NCBI RefSeq assembly: GCF_949628215.1
Contig: NC_134279.1
Location: 81,523,330 to 81,587,329, forward strand
Direction: 5' to 3'
Length of the DNA stretch: 64,000 nucleotides
Source of the DNA: Phalacrocorax aristotelis
Lineage: Eukaryota; Chordata; Aves; Suliformes; Phalacrocoracidae
Position numbers and translations under genes: made by a program. Each line of letters begins with the position of its first letter. Positions within the stretch are counted from its first letter, which is position 1. Shown here in pieces: positions 37,659 to 49,599 of the stretch. The notes under the pieces were generated by a model. The model saw only the letters and a program-made list of their open reading frames with translations. It searched no databases and was not told the origin of the DNA.

Positions 37659-38430
37659 CTACAGGATGCATTCGTGCCGCTCTGTGGCTTTCAGGGCCTC
37701 GTGCATGCTGGCGGCAGAGAGCCTCCTGTTGATGTTCCTGTACCTGCACCTCAGGAGGTTCCAGAAAGTAGTCCTCAGGTCTCGGTTAAAGAAAGCATAA
37801 ATCAAGGGGTTGATGAGGGAGTTGGTGTATCCCAGCCAGAGCAGAGTCCTCTCCAGCCGCAGGGGCATGCAGCTGCAGCGGATGCCACAGATGAAAGGCC
37901 GAGCCGTTGACATCAGGAAGAATGGAAGCCAGCAAAATGTGAACGCTCCCACGATAATGCCGAGGGTCCTGGCTGCCTTTTGCTCCCGTTTGAAGATGGA
38001 AATATTCTTTCGGTCTTGCCGGAGCAGTTTGGAGAGCGTGGCACATTCCTCCACCGCTTTGGTACGCTTGGAGCTGCGGTGGCTCCGGCTGGAGGCCTCT
38101 AGGCAGTAGACGCCCTCCTCTTCATAATGCTTGGGGAAGTTCATGAAGCGGTGCTTCTCAGCACTGACCTTGGCAGCTTTGTAGATCCGGCTGTACATGA
38201 CGAGCATGACCGCCATGGGGATGTAGAAGGCAACGCCTGTGGAGTAGACTGTGTACCCAAAGTCCTGGCTGATGAGACAGACTCTTTCCACAGTGACGTT
38301 CTTGGCCCAGCCAAAAAGAGGAGGAAGGGTGATGGAGGCAGACAGGAGCCAAACGATGAAGACCATCTTGGCCATCAGCTTCCCATTTTGTCTCACGGGG
38401 TATGTCAGTGGCCGAGTGATCCCCAGATAC
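37659..38430 (-). CDS. HTR7L: 5-HT7-family serotonin receptor, coding exon 2 (ICL2 to C-terminus)
   Basis: Second coding exon, residues 170-426, entered through the acceptor TTTTCCAG (AG at 38432-38431). Its first base completes Arg170, followed by Tyr171 of DRY. Seen in order: ICL2 (YLGITRPLTYPVRQNGK), TM4 with Trp197, ECL2 with sequon Asn214 and disulfide Cys221, TM5 (YSTGVAFYIP), a long ICL3 with basic/Ser-rich SRSHRSSKR and EECATLSKLL, the IFKREQKAARTLG run into TM6 (CWLP, Cys336-Pro339), ECL3 with two Cys, TM7 NPLIY (377-381), then helix 8 with Cys398 as a possible palmitoylation site. The frame ends ...HECIL and TAG (37661-37659). The joined protein is 426 aa, against 432-445 aa for the main human HTR7 isoforms. 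The first third of ICL3 has little in common with mammalian HTR7, which again suggests a paralogue. The codon for residue 182 is GTG (Val), internal and not a start. No frameshift or stop interrupts the exon, so the gene looks functional. Confidence 0.93.
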
Positions 38431-41400
38431 CTGGAAAAGAGAAGATTTGCAAAGGTTTCAGAGGGTTGTGAGGTGTGAATGATGCTGTTGGGTCGTTTTC
38501 ATTCCTAATCAGGAAAATTTTGGCCCTGAGTGGGGACAAGATGTCAATTCCCCAAATGAAAGTGTTCCCAGAGACGTGCAGCTGCAGTATCTCCTGCGGC
38601 AAGCGTTTCACACCCCTTCAGCTCTCTTGCCTAAGCACCCTGTTCCCCGCTGCTTTCTTGCAACCACCCCATGCATGACACGAGATGTCATTTAACTGCT
38701 GAGTGCAGTCCGAGCTCCACATGGTTTCCTGGGGAGTAAAAATGCTTTAAAAAAAGCTTAGTTTTCCACCAGAACCAGTTTATACAGAGAACATGCAACA
38801 ACTTCCAGCCGTGGCATCTAACCTACTCCAGACTGCCGCCCACCCAAGGAAACACCCAGGAGTGGGATGGGTGAGCCACAGAGTAGTACTTGCACCAGGG
38901 TATGTGAGGACTGACTCCGGATGACATTGATAGACTCATCCCAGTGTTTAATGGGAAGTGGGACAGAGAACATCTTTCTCCTATTTGTCCAGGCAACTTG
39001 GAACTCAAGGAGGAAAAACAACCTGCAGCTGAGATGCCCCTGAGGCAGCATGTGAGCAAGGAGCAATCTTGCCTTTGGGGAGGCTTAAGGATGTGTCTGG
39101 ATGGGCACAGAGGGCAAAGCTAGCGATCGGGTGATGGACAGCAGCGCAAGACTGACAGCTGTTGACTTACACCACCTTTCAGCTCACGGAGTCTGTGTTT
39201 GCATCTTGCAGCACTGGCACCCATGGGAGACACTACTGTCAGCAGCACACCCCATCACTCCCCTCTCCATCTGGCCTGCAATATTAGGACAAACCTGCGG
39301 GGTTCCTGCAACTTCTACTGGAGATGACCGCTAGAAACCAAGACAGGAACAAGTGCCAGCTGCAAACAGCTGGAGCAGTCTGCTCCCTTGCACGGCCCAT
39401 TGCCCTGAAGTGATGTCCAGCCCTCCCTGGGGAAGGAAATGAGAGGAGCTCCGAGTAGGAGACCCCCAAAGCATGTGGTGACCCACAGATTCACAAATCC
39501 TGATGCCTGGAGTTAGGAGTCACCTTGTTAGCTTGACTGAAAGGAGCTGGAGACCGCATCACCCATCAGCTCCTGCTTAGACTGCGGGGTATAATTTTGA
39601 ACCACCCCGAGTCTTGATTGAGAGGGTTCTGGTGACTAAGAAATTGTGTCAACTGTCAGTAATTTGCAATTGTCAACTAATAAAACAGTAGGGAGCTGGC
39701 CACTGTCAGCCAATGTTCCCACTGAAAAACTTCTGCCTCCTATTCAGTCTCAATCAGTCCAGCAAAAGCCTCCAGCTGTCAAATGGATTTCTTTTATGAG
39801 AGCCTTTTTGATTCAAAGCCGCCCATTGCCAGAAATTTCTAGGTGTTTTTAGACAGGATCACATCACCTCTTAACTGTTTTGGTTAAGCTGCGTCAGTCC
39901 AGAGGGGCAGTGAGAACAGTAGCGGTACGGATACTTTTTGCTGAAAGCTTTTCTAGGGAAGAATGGGCTTTTCTGGCAAAAGCAAAATGTCTGCAGAGAA
40001 TTTTACTTCTCTTGTATAATTATTTTTTCCTGACAATCAGTCTCATTGTAGGTATTAGGAGATTTTTTTTCTTCCCTGATTATTTCCCTTTTCCAGATCC
40101 TCTCCCAAGACTGGAAGAAGATGGAAATAAAACAAACAAACAAAAATCCAATTCCTCCTTCCCTCCTGACTGCTAAATAAATTCAAAGCCCAAAGTATTC
40201 TCCCCTGACTGCCTGATGAAATGAATTTTAATTCATTCACTGAGTTATTCTTTTCCTGTTTTACTCTGTATTTTTTTCAGCTGGCCTTAGTCACAAAAAA
40301 CAAGGAAAACTCTCCACAACTACCTATGCTGCTTGAACACCCAAAAGTGGCACAGGCTGAAGGACGACTTTCACAGATGCAAAGGCCACACAACCTCTCG
40401 GGACAGGGCTTTTAACCCCATCACCCAATGGGGCCCTGTCTGTGGAGGAGGAGACCTGGTGAGGTGGACAACAGAGCTGGGTTTGGTGCTGTCCTTCCAA
40501 AACGTACCTTGATTGACTCCTTCCTGCCTGGGCTGAGCACAGCGAGAAGTGATGAGCTTGGCTGGAAGACCAGGACTCAGAGTGACGGGTGGGAGCAGGT
40601 TGGAGGGATGCTGCCAAATATCCCTCCTGCTGTAGGAAGGGGCTTTGGAGAGGGAGCAGACTTGATGTCCCCTAGGCTGGGAGAAAACCATGCCCTGCTG
40701 TTGCATCTCTAAATTCTGTACCCAAAAAAAAATCACTCCTCTGTATATCCAAGCCAAGAACTTTGCAAACTAATACATGCTGTGGTGTGTGATATCGTTT
40801 ATTTTGCTATTACTGGGTTTTCTTCAGAAGCCGAACCACTTGGGATTTGCTGAAACTTCAAGGAATTTACACGCTAGCCAAGCAAAATGCACAGTGACAA
40901 GATTTTAAAAGCAGGCAAAGCTGACACATTTCATCTGCGGGTGCCTTGTGCAGTCGCTGCTAGAGGAAATGGGGCCATTTTGAGGTCTTTGCTTATAATT
41001 TTGATGAGAGCAGGAAGACCTCAAAATAGGGCAGCAATTACAGTAGTGCAGGAAGTGAAATTGCATGGACATGCAATGAAATTCAAATCTAATTCACTTG
41101 CTTTGATTCCTTTTGTGTGTGTGTTGTTGTTAATCAAGTTTAGTAGTAATCAGATAGCAAAAGCAAATTCCCCGAGCAGTGATTTACCGGAGGTTTGTGT
41201 GGATTTGCAGGACCCCCCACTGTGCAGCGCTGATTGTGCAGCCACTTGTTCCTTGTGCAATAAACTCCATCCACATCCTCGCTCCTGCGGATGCCTGGGC
41301 AGCCCGAGCCCTGGCTGTGGGGTACGAGGCCTGACCCAGGCTGGGCTCCTCCATCAACCCCGCAGACTAGCCAATTCAGTTCATTTTTTTCTATGCTTAA

Positions 41401-41467
41401 TGGTAATCATTGAATCCTTGTGCTGGGGATTAAAGGATATAGAAAGCCAAAACCTCGCCAAGGTGCC

Positions 41468-41575
41468 TGTCTCCATTCTGCAGCTGGCAAACTGGGAAAG
41501 GACAAATCTCCGCTCACACAGGTTGGCTGAGCCCAAATTAGCCCAGAATTAGGGTTTCCCAGACCCCTCTGTTTT
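41468..41575 (-). mobile_element. MIR-like SINE relic in the receptor intron
   Basis: CTCCATTCTGCAGCTGGCAAACTGGGAAAGG, then TCACACAGGTTGGCTGAG, then AGAATTAGGGTTTCCCAGACC follows the MIR minus-strand order (ATTTTACAGATGAGGAAACTGAGG, GGTCACACAG, GGAATAGAACCCAGGTCTCC) with many mismatches. Confidence 0.4.
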
Positions 41576-44500
41576 ACCACAATCCTATGCCTCCTCTAGG
41601 CCAAATTTAAGCTCTGTACCTTGCGTCCAGGCTCACGCTGTGCCTGCCCCGACCTGCTGAAGGAGAGGAAACCTCCAGGCGGAGGATGCAAAGGGCAGCT
41701 GGAGGCTGCAGCTACCTGTGGCTTCATCTGCCCATGCCCTAAGCCAGGGCTGGTGGGAGCATCCCAGGGATGGATTCCAGCTCACTGGAGATACAGCGCA
41801 GAGACCCACCTGGCCTGGGACGTGTCCGGACGAAGGACACGGGAAAGGCAATCCAGCAAAAATCTGTGCAGGTTTAATCCCACTGACCCTTTCAGGAACC
41901 ATCCTTTTTATTAAGAACAATGCCAACTCTGAGCATATAATCTGATTTTGGGTAGAAAATACCTGCCAGGGAGATGGGAGAGCCCCAGCAGGGCTGCCTG
42001 GGAAATGGATGGAGGCTTTTTCCTCTACTAGGAAATCCTGAAGTGATATGTGGGGTTTGGGGAACTTCTTTTGTCAGCTGCTTGGCATTTTTATGGAGAG
42101 CTTCATCAAAAGCTGAACAGCCCAAAGGCGTTTTTTGTTGTTGTTTTGTTTTTGGTTTGTGGCAATAAAGAATCCATAACGTTGGCAGGCTTTTATTTAA
42201 GAAAAATGTAAGAGAAAGATGGATGTTTCCAGCATTTTTTCTTTTTTGATTTAAAAGAAAATCAATCAAAACCCCTGTCAGACAAGATTAGTTCTACCAG
42301 CTTCAATCAAGAGGCTTTTAGAAAGCGCACTGCATTAATAATCAATAATAGCAGCCTCCATTCTAATAGAACTTATCATCTTGGGCAAACCAAGCATCTT
42401 TTATAGCTAAGCTAACCAAAATCCTGGACACTTCAGCCATCAATAAAAAACGCAACCTCCTCTTTCGCAGAAACAGGCACCTGCCTGACAGTGCTGACGT
42501 TCAGGACAGAACTGGAAGAGGTATTTATATTTCCAAGAAGCACCAGTGCTGTTCCTCATCTTTCTTGCAGGGCAGGAGGAACAGCTTGCCATCGTCACTG
42601 GTGAAAATTTCAGTTAACACCTCACTGAGATGACCAATATCTCTTTTGGAGCGGGTGTTTCAGGCTCTCTGCAAACTCAGCTATCATTTTGCTTTGTATC
42701 AGCACAGAAGCTGAAAAGCATGCTTGGAGATGTTTCCATTAGGAGCTCCACCAAAATTCCTGCCCACCCCATGGCTGAGGGGGAGGTGGCGATCCAGGCA
42801 CGGTCCTGGGTCTGTGCTCTCCCTCAGTCCACCTCCACCAACTACCTTGTGTGAGCAACAAGGATGATGGGTTGACGCGGAGCAATGATGACTTACAGGA
42901 TGCTCGAGATACGTCCATGGGGCAATCCACACAGCTCACAGCCTGATCCTGGGGACCATCGGGGCAGAAAGCAGCAGGACAGTGCCCTCATCACCTACTC
43001 CCCCTTCACGCATCAGAGGACATCCCAATTACTCCTGTTCCTTCCTCAAGCCCCCGTACAGACTGAGCCTGCCAGCCCCCATGCACTCTCACCATGCCCT
43101 TCCTCCCACCCAGAGCTGAGGTGGGCACTGCCAGGAGGGCTCTCCACACCCTTCCTTCTGCCCTGCCAGTCCTCCTTCCCCCCAAATTACAACCTTTGCT
43201 CTTTTTCTTTCTTCCCTGGCTCGAAAAGCATCTCGGGCAATCGCCCTCTCACCACTCAACTTCCCCATCAGGCATTTGGTGGGGAGGGATGAAGGTCTGG
43301 GAGCAAATGGTGATGCTGCTGACCAACTGAGCTCCCAGCATGGCATAAGCCCTGTGAAAACACACCAAAGAACAAGCCTGTTCCAGAAGACTCAGGCTCT
43401 GTGTCAGCCTCTTGTATCACACTTTTTTTTTTTTCCCCTCCATCACCCTACTGAGAGGTCTGAAGCACAGAAAGGTCAAGCCATTGTATAAATGCACCCT
43501 GCAACCTGCTCCCTCTGTCATTTGTTATGCTGCAACTCCCCTTTCCCCTCCAATATCCAAAAAGGACAGCGGGGTTTAGCTTGTCCAGCACTTGGAGATG
43601 TCGCAGGAGAGCTGAGCAGGTGCTTGAAAGCTGCATGAGATGAGGCAGGGGACCATGTGCCTATGGGGTGGGATGGTTTTCCCGCTCTGCAGCTCAGCGC
43701 TGGCAGCATGAGTTTTACAGCAAGGGCCTGAAGCTGCTTTGCTCTGGGGCTCCCCGGAGCCCTACCAGGTTCATCTGGGTGAGCTGGCCAGAGGTGCTCC
43801 CCCAGAGAGGTAGGGGGGACACAAAAATTATACCCACAAGTGCCTCCAGCAGCACCCAGTTAAAAGACATCCTCCTTGGCTGTGGGTACAACTTAGAGCA
43901 GCCTTGGGGCTGCTCTCCTTAATCCAGGGATTGCAGTTACACAGCGGCAACTCCTGCCCACCCTGCTTCCCCGGTGCCTTCCCTACGGCCCTCAGCACAG
44001 CCCAGGATTTGGCTTCAGCACATGTGGATCCCCCCCTCAACGCTGGTGTCCCACACCTCCCCAGAAACCTCCTGCCTGGTTCCATTCCAGCAGGGAAAGA
44101 CAGACCAACATCAACCCCTGTGCAGCATCCTTGGATTTTGGTCTGCTCACGGGAGCGGTGACACCGGGCAAGAGAGATGCGGTGAACGAGCGGAATAAAT
44201 TGCAATGGATTTTGTGGAAGGTCTGTCCTATTTTTATGCACGTTTGGAAGAGTGCTTCCCGAAGGAATGGGATGGGTGGGATCAGTGGGGAAGGGAAAGG
44301 GGAAAAGAGGAAGTTTTTTAAAGCAAAGGCTATCTGATTAGTGTGTAGCTGCTTCCCTGCTCCTCACTCACCAAGAGGCAGCACTGACATATTTCATTAC
44401 CGTATTTATTCTCTTCCCTCTAACAGAGGCGGATTTCTATCAGCTCTAAATACACCTGCTTTTTTAGGAACAGGCTTTTTATTAAAACAAAGCAAGTTTG

Positions 44501-45360
44501 GCAGCAGAGCTGGACCTCGTCATGTGGTCTGGGAGTGATTTTGCTTTCTAACCAGCAGCCCTGAGCTGATCAGGGCCGGGAAGCAAAAGGCAGCTCACAG
44601 GGGAGCAGTGGCTGGCAGGGGTGAAGGTTTCAGAGCAGGAGTTGCTGTTTGCTTGCTGGGGAATAACATTAATCACCAGCAGCAGGATTTTCTCTGTCCT
44701 TTCTGCTTTGTCACCCAGTTTCACACCTGGGGAGGGCGGGAGGGTGCCCAGAGAGGTGGTTTAGCCGAAGGCACGCATCTCATCGGCTGTCTCCCTTCCC
44801 CGAGCTCCTTGTCACAAACCAGCCTGGCTCAGTGGTGCCAGCGTAAAGCCAAACCAACCCCTGATAAAGCCAGAGCGCGCGTCAGATCTGGATCCAGCCC
44901 ACCAGCTCGTCAGCGCAATGTCCCTAATGACGCAGGCTGCTATAATTAGACCCATGGGGGTGCTGACTTGCCCGAGCCTTGCCAGTTTGCCAGGCAGGCT
45001 TAGCCTTTCTCTCCCGACCCCAGGTGTGGGAGCTGAAGCCAACAAATCCTCACCAATGCATGCACTGGGCTAAACCAGGGATTTTTGGGGACTTGGGATG
45101 GGGTGGGGGAGTTATCAACATCCTTAGCCAAGGCCAAAATCCAGGCAGCAGCAGAGGGTCCCATAGGACTAGGCTCCAGAAGCTCCGTAACCTGGATTTT
45201 CAAAGTGCATGTGGTTATTTCTTTTTTGTTTTGTTGTATCATTTTATGGTCCAGTCTCCTTCTGTGGGGAAGGCCAAGTCACGGGTCTATCCTCTAGGCT
45301 CTGTTCCTCAAGGCAAGGAAGAACAATGTGAAGCAGCTGCCTGGAGGAGGACGACTAAGC

Positions 45361-45382
45361 AAGTAACTTAGAGAAGTTACTT
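45361..45382. repeat. Perfect inverted repeat, 9-bp arms, near the intron donor
   Basis: AAGTAACTT and its complement AAGTTACTT around AGAG. In the receptor pre-mRNA it could form a small hairpin about 200 bases after the 5' splice site. Confidence 0.95.
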
Positions 45383-45579
45383 GAGAAAGCACCTTAAGCT
45401 CAGCTCCTCCAAAGACACCTAATTCATACAGAAAACCCTCAGCAACCCCGTGTACCTGGAGAGCACATGCAGGAGCACTAATCTAACTGGGAACGTGATT
45501 CTAGTTGCCCTCAACCTCCAGAGACTCCCCCATATTGGAGCCCACCTGAATATATGGCAGGTGACTCGACTTCCCTTAC

Positions 45580-46088
45580 CTGTCCACACTGATGATGCAC
45601 AAGGTCATGATGGAGGCGGTGCAGCACATCACGTCCATGGCGATAAACACATTGCAAAAAACCTTCCCAAAGAGCCACTCTCCCCCCACCAGGTCTGTGA
45701 TGGTCACAAAGGGCATGACCGCAAAGGCCACCGACAGGTCTGCGGCTGCGAGGGACACCACCAGGTAGTTGGAGGGCTGCCGGAGCTTCTTGACGATGCA
45801 CACGGAGATGATGACCAGACCGTTGCCGGCGATGGTCATGAGGATGATGATGGAGAGCACCACGCCGATGACGATCTTCTCAGTGTCCCCATAGAGCAGG
45901 ATCTCCTCGCCGCAGTCTGTCGTGTTAGTGAGGTTGGAGGACAACAGGTCTGGCTCGGCTGGGACAGAGGATTCCTCAGTCATGAATGGGTTTGGGAGCG
46001 ATTTCCGTGCCGGGTGCTGCTGCTCTGCGTTCTCCACAAAGAGAAGATGGTGCTCCAGAAACCGCCTGGGGCTGGCCCTTAGCAACAT
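45580..46088 (-). CDS. HTR7L: 5-HT7-family serotonin receptor, coding exon 1 (N-terminus to TM3)
   Basis: First coding exon of a G protein-coupled serotonin receptor of the plasma membrane; 5-HT7 receptors couple to Gs and raise cAMP. It encodes residues 1-169 plus two bases of Arg170. Seen: an extracellular N-terminus with two N-glycosylation sequons (Asn52, Asn55); TM1 with the GN pair (Asn89); loop KKLRQPSNY; TM2 with Asp117; Cys145 for the disulfide to ECL2; TM3 with the amine-binding Asp152 (FIAMDVMCC), running into the DR of DRY (Asp169-Arg170). The exon ends at a GTAAGG donor (intron begins 45579). ATG 46088 is the first Met after an in-frame TGA 12 bases upstream and has A at -3. A second Met, residue 36 (ATG at 45983), would still give a full receptor. 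The TM1-TM3 core resembles HTR7 but carries many substitutions, and the N-terminus is unlike mammalian HTR7, so an HTR7-like paralogue is favoured over HTR7 itself. Family is near certain; paralogue assignment is inference. Confidence 0.93.
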
Positions 46089-46989
46089 GCTCTGAGCTCA
46101 CCGCAGCGGGCAATGGCACGAGTTTTCTCCCAGCAATGACACCTCCAGTGACAAACCAGAACATTTTATCACAAACAGGCTAAGAAAATAAAATATTCCC
46201 ACCCCCACCCCATCTCTTGCCTCCCAAAGCTGCGGCTGGATCTCACGTGCTCAGCAAGAAGCCACTTCCTAAGTCTGCTTGAAGACACACAGTTTGCTGG
46301 AGGATGCTTAGAAAAAGCTCGTCCCCACTTCTAAAGAAGCACAAGCAGCCCAGTCCGCCTGCACTGGCTGCCTGATCATCTGTGTGCTTTTCCAGAAGGA
46401 CAGATATAAGCAGCCGACCGTCACTGCCCATGTTATTATGGGTTACTGCCGAGCTGTGCGGCTGGTCTTGCACTTCTCTGGTGCATCTGTACATTTAAAT
46501 CCCCTGCAACTACATGCATTTTCCTGCATGTGGATACAGCAGAGTATGAGATAACACAAATCACCCACCAACGTGGGTGTGCACATCGCCAGCTGTATCT
46601 CCTGCGTGCATTAACATGCAAACTTCAAAGCTGTGACTGTAAATCTGTGCACGCAGCATGGATTTACATGCGACCGTACATACACATAGAAGCACGGTGC
46701 AGAGATGCAGCTCACAGCGGGAGCACATCCATCGCATGCAACACCCCCAGGGTACCACGCACCGTCAGGGCATCCCAGCCCGTGCCCGGAGCCGTGAGCA
46801 TCACCACCACCACACAAACAGAGACACCCGGAGAGCAGCTACCACGCTCCCACCCCCGGGTATTCACCCCGGGTAAGTATTTCCCAGCCATCGACAGGGA
46901 AACTTTAGGGTACAGTTTACCCCTATGCAGGGCTCCAAGCATCCCCACAACCTGCACCCTATTCTTTCTGTTTCAAAGCCCCATTTTGC

Positions 46990-47420
46990 CTCGAAGGGAG
47001 TTTTGTTTAAATCAAAGCAGGATTGCAACCCCCTCCTCCCCTTCGCAGCTGCCCCCCGACTGGGCCGATGGAGGTCCTGGAGTTACCTGTGCCGAGGAGG
47101 TGAGACATCCTCCAGGCGAGCCCCTGCGAGCTCCGGGCAGGCGAGAAAGCAAAGAGCCACCCCCGGAGCATCCTTCTCCCCTCCCCGCCTCAGCGGTCCC
47201 TCCTACCGCCCTCCCCTCGCCTCTCCCCGGGCAGGGACCCAGATGGTCCCTGGCTCCCTCTGAGCCCCAGGGAGGAGCAAAGAGCCAGAATAGGGGGGGG
47301 GTGTCCAGGCCGGATCCTGCACCCAGCCCAGCCCTGCGGAGATGGCGGGGCCGGGGAGCATGTAAAGACCTCAATGGAAAGGCTGGAAGTTGAGAAAAAG
47401 ATGCCTTTGAAGGCGGTGGT
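46990..47420 (-). promoter_or_regulatory. GC-rich 5' flank, candidate promoter or 5' UTR of the receptor
   Basis: A GC-rich stretch with repeated CCCCTCCCC/GGCGAG motifs and scattered CpGs, 0.9-1.3 kb above the start codon of the minus-strand receptor. Position and composition fit a CpG-type promoter or a non-coding 5' exon. No TATA box or transcription start can be fixed. The intervening 46089-46990 holds no recognised coding exon. Confidence 0.3.
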
Positions 47421-49483
47421 GCAGCACAGCGAGGCAGACGCAGGCGGAGCAGCCTGAGACCCAGCAGGCAGGGTACAGAGCAGGGCTACAGGGAAAGGCT
47501 GTTTCCAGAGCACCCTTCCCCAGTTTGTTTTTAAATTTCTTTTACAGGAGAGGGTTTCTTTCCCTGCTCCATGCATTTTTCCACCCCTCCTGCTTGTAGG
47601 AGGTCCCATATTCATTCAGCTCTGCACTAAAGAGCAGTAAACAGCCAGGGAGAGGCAGATCCCTGAAGACAAGCCTTTCCCTCATCCTAGTAAAATTGAA
47701 ACGGGGAGAATAAACAAAGCAGGCAAGAGCGTGCAGAGATCTACATTCATTTTCCTCTCCACCAAGTGTTTTTCAGGCGCTTTGGTGCTGGGATTGCTCT
47801 GGCCCTTCAACTCGGGGCATCAGGCAGCAGCCGTTCCCTCCTCCTGGGGTGAAGGATGCGGAGCAGAGTCATCTCCTGCACTGGTTGCTCCTAAAGGCAG
47901 TTCTCCCGGGAGCTCAGCCCACCTGCTGCCTCCCCAGGGGCTGGGCAGCGTGGGGCTTCTCCCCTTGCACAGGCCCCATCCTGCACCCCTCCAGGCGATG
48001 GCTGTTCAGCCAGGAGAGGTGCAGGCAAGCATCTTCGGAGCTGTTTACAGGCTTGGAAAGTGTTTCCCGCTGCCCTGGCCCATGCTAGGCACTTTGGGAG
48101 GGAGATGGGCACATCCATCCGTGGTGCCACGAGCTCCCCTGCCCACCCTGGGGCTGTGCAAACACCCTGGCACGCTCCAACCCTCCCAGGAACAGCATGG
48201 AGGGTTGATTATGGAAAAAACACCTTTAAATCTCCGAGATGCAGAGCACTGCGTTACCTCAGGTTAAAGCTGGCACCAAGCCCAAGAGATTTTTCGGGGC
48301 AGATGTTCCCTGCAAAAATACATCTGTAAGGAAAGCTCTGGCGAGATAAAACAGGGCTGTTAAGGCTGTACTTAACACTAGGGTTTCTCCTTTGCTGCTC
48401 AAGCACCACAGCGTGCGTGGGAGGCTGGCTAAAATAGCTTCCTCACCAGGGCAGGGTGTGCTGAAGCTCTGGCTTTCTTGCTCTTTGCGTTATATATGGG
48501 GTTTTTCAGCCACTCGAGAGCGATGACACGTCGAGGTGGGATGGCGCTGACAGACAAACCACCTGCAAAGCCCACTCCCTGCCTGACCTGGAGGACAAGG
48601 GCTGCTTCAGTGGCCAGCCTAAACTCACCAATACTTAGTAGAAAAAATACACCCTGTATTTCCAAAGAGAAAGGGGGATCTGCAGAACGCCCTGCTGCAG
48701 GACCAAAGGATTCTGCAGTCTCTAAACCCAGACAAATTCACCCAAGAATAAAACCACCCCCCAAGGACCGGCCGTTACATCCCGAGGCAGTCCGTCGCCA
48801 GCTGCCGGGAGAGTTTCAGGAAAACCATCTGCGCACGAGCTGCAAACTCCTGCTCTGCTTTCCACCTCTGGGACTGGGGTTTGGCAGGAAGGATACGGGG
48901 TGGGGGACGGGCAGGAGGGTTTTTTTCCAGCTTCCCTGGAGGTTGCCTTTGAGAGAGAGCAGCGCAGCGAGAGGCTCCTGTGCATTAGCAAGGAGAGACG
49001 GGGAGGGATTTTTCTTTTTCCTCTTGATGCACCGCTGGGAAGCGGCCGGCTTACGCACAGCGGTCAAGTTCACGTCCTGGCAGAGGAAGGAAGGAGAGAA
49101 GGTGCATACAAAGGTGATAAGCTTCATGGGCCCTTATACTGCTTATGGCAGAGCCCCAAAATCCTGGAATAGCTTCAAGGAGCAGAATTAACCTCCTCCT
49201 TTTCCATCCCCAGCACCATCTCTGTAGGACACAACCTGTAGCTTCACCCTTCCGAAAATCCCTGCAGGTCTGGAGACTCCAGAGGATGTTTTTTCCCCCC
49301 CTTTTCTAGAGGGAATAAGCTGCTCTGATAATTTGGGGAGCAGCAAAATCCCTGGAAAACCAAGGGCAGTGAGCCACTGGCCAGCTCACGGGACATGCAC
49401 TGAGCGGCTGGAGGGCACGTTCTCTGCCTTGGCTGATTTTTGGGAGGACAGAAGGGAAAATGCCAATTTTTGTGTGAAAGAAG

Positions 49484-49505
49484 GATTAAAAATAATAATA
49501 ATAAT
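49484..49505. repeat. (AAT)n microsatellite
   Basis: About six AAT/ATA units in a row in the receptor 5' flank. Confidence 0.8.
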
Positions 49506-49599
49506 TCTTATTTTCCCTAAAACTCTCAGTGCAGCATTTCTCCAGCTGGAAGCCATGACGACCTTGTTAAGACACTTGCTCCCAGGGCACACTGGGAAG

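Larger units (their letters stand above)
38431..45579 (-). other. Intron between the two receptor coding exons
   Basis: A 7149-bp intron with donor GTAAGG at 45579 and acceptor TTTTCCAG ending at 38431. It splits the Arg codon of DRY (phase 2), the position known for the first intron of HTR7. No other coding exon was recognised inside. It contains a MIR-like relic (41.47-41.57 kb), short (CAAA) and poly-T tracts (40134, 42130, 43422), and a perfect inverted repeat 197 bases below the donor. Open frames of up to 221 codons on the plus strand (40887-41552) show no recognisable protein family. Confidence 0.88.

Noticed and set aside
40887-41552. 221-codon plus-strand frame in the receptor intron
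   Set aside because: No family resemblance, overlaps a MIR-like relic, no splice or start context.
43440-43510. Sequence resembling a MIR fragment (GAAGCACAGAAAGGTCAAGCC)
   Set aside because: Too short and too diverged to separate from chance.
46530-47393. 287-codon plus-strand frame in the receptor 5' flank
   Set aside because: GC-rich, no domain, antisense to the receptor promoter region, ends in low-complexity Pro/Arg; looks like a chance frame.
48478-49191. 237-codon plus-strand frame
   Set aside because: No recognisable domain; composition changes along its length; no supporting splice sites.
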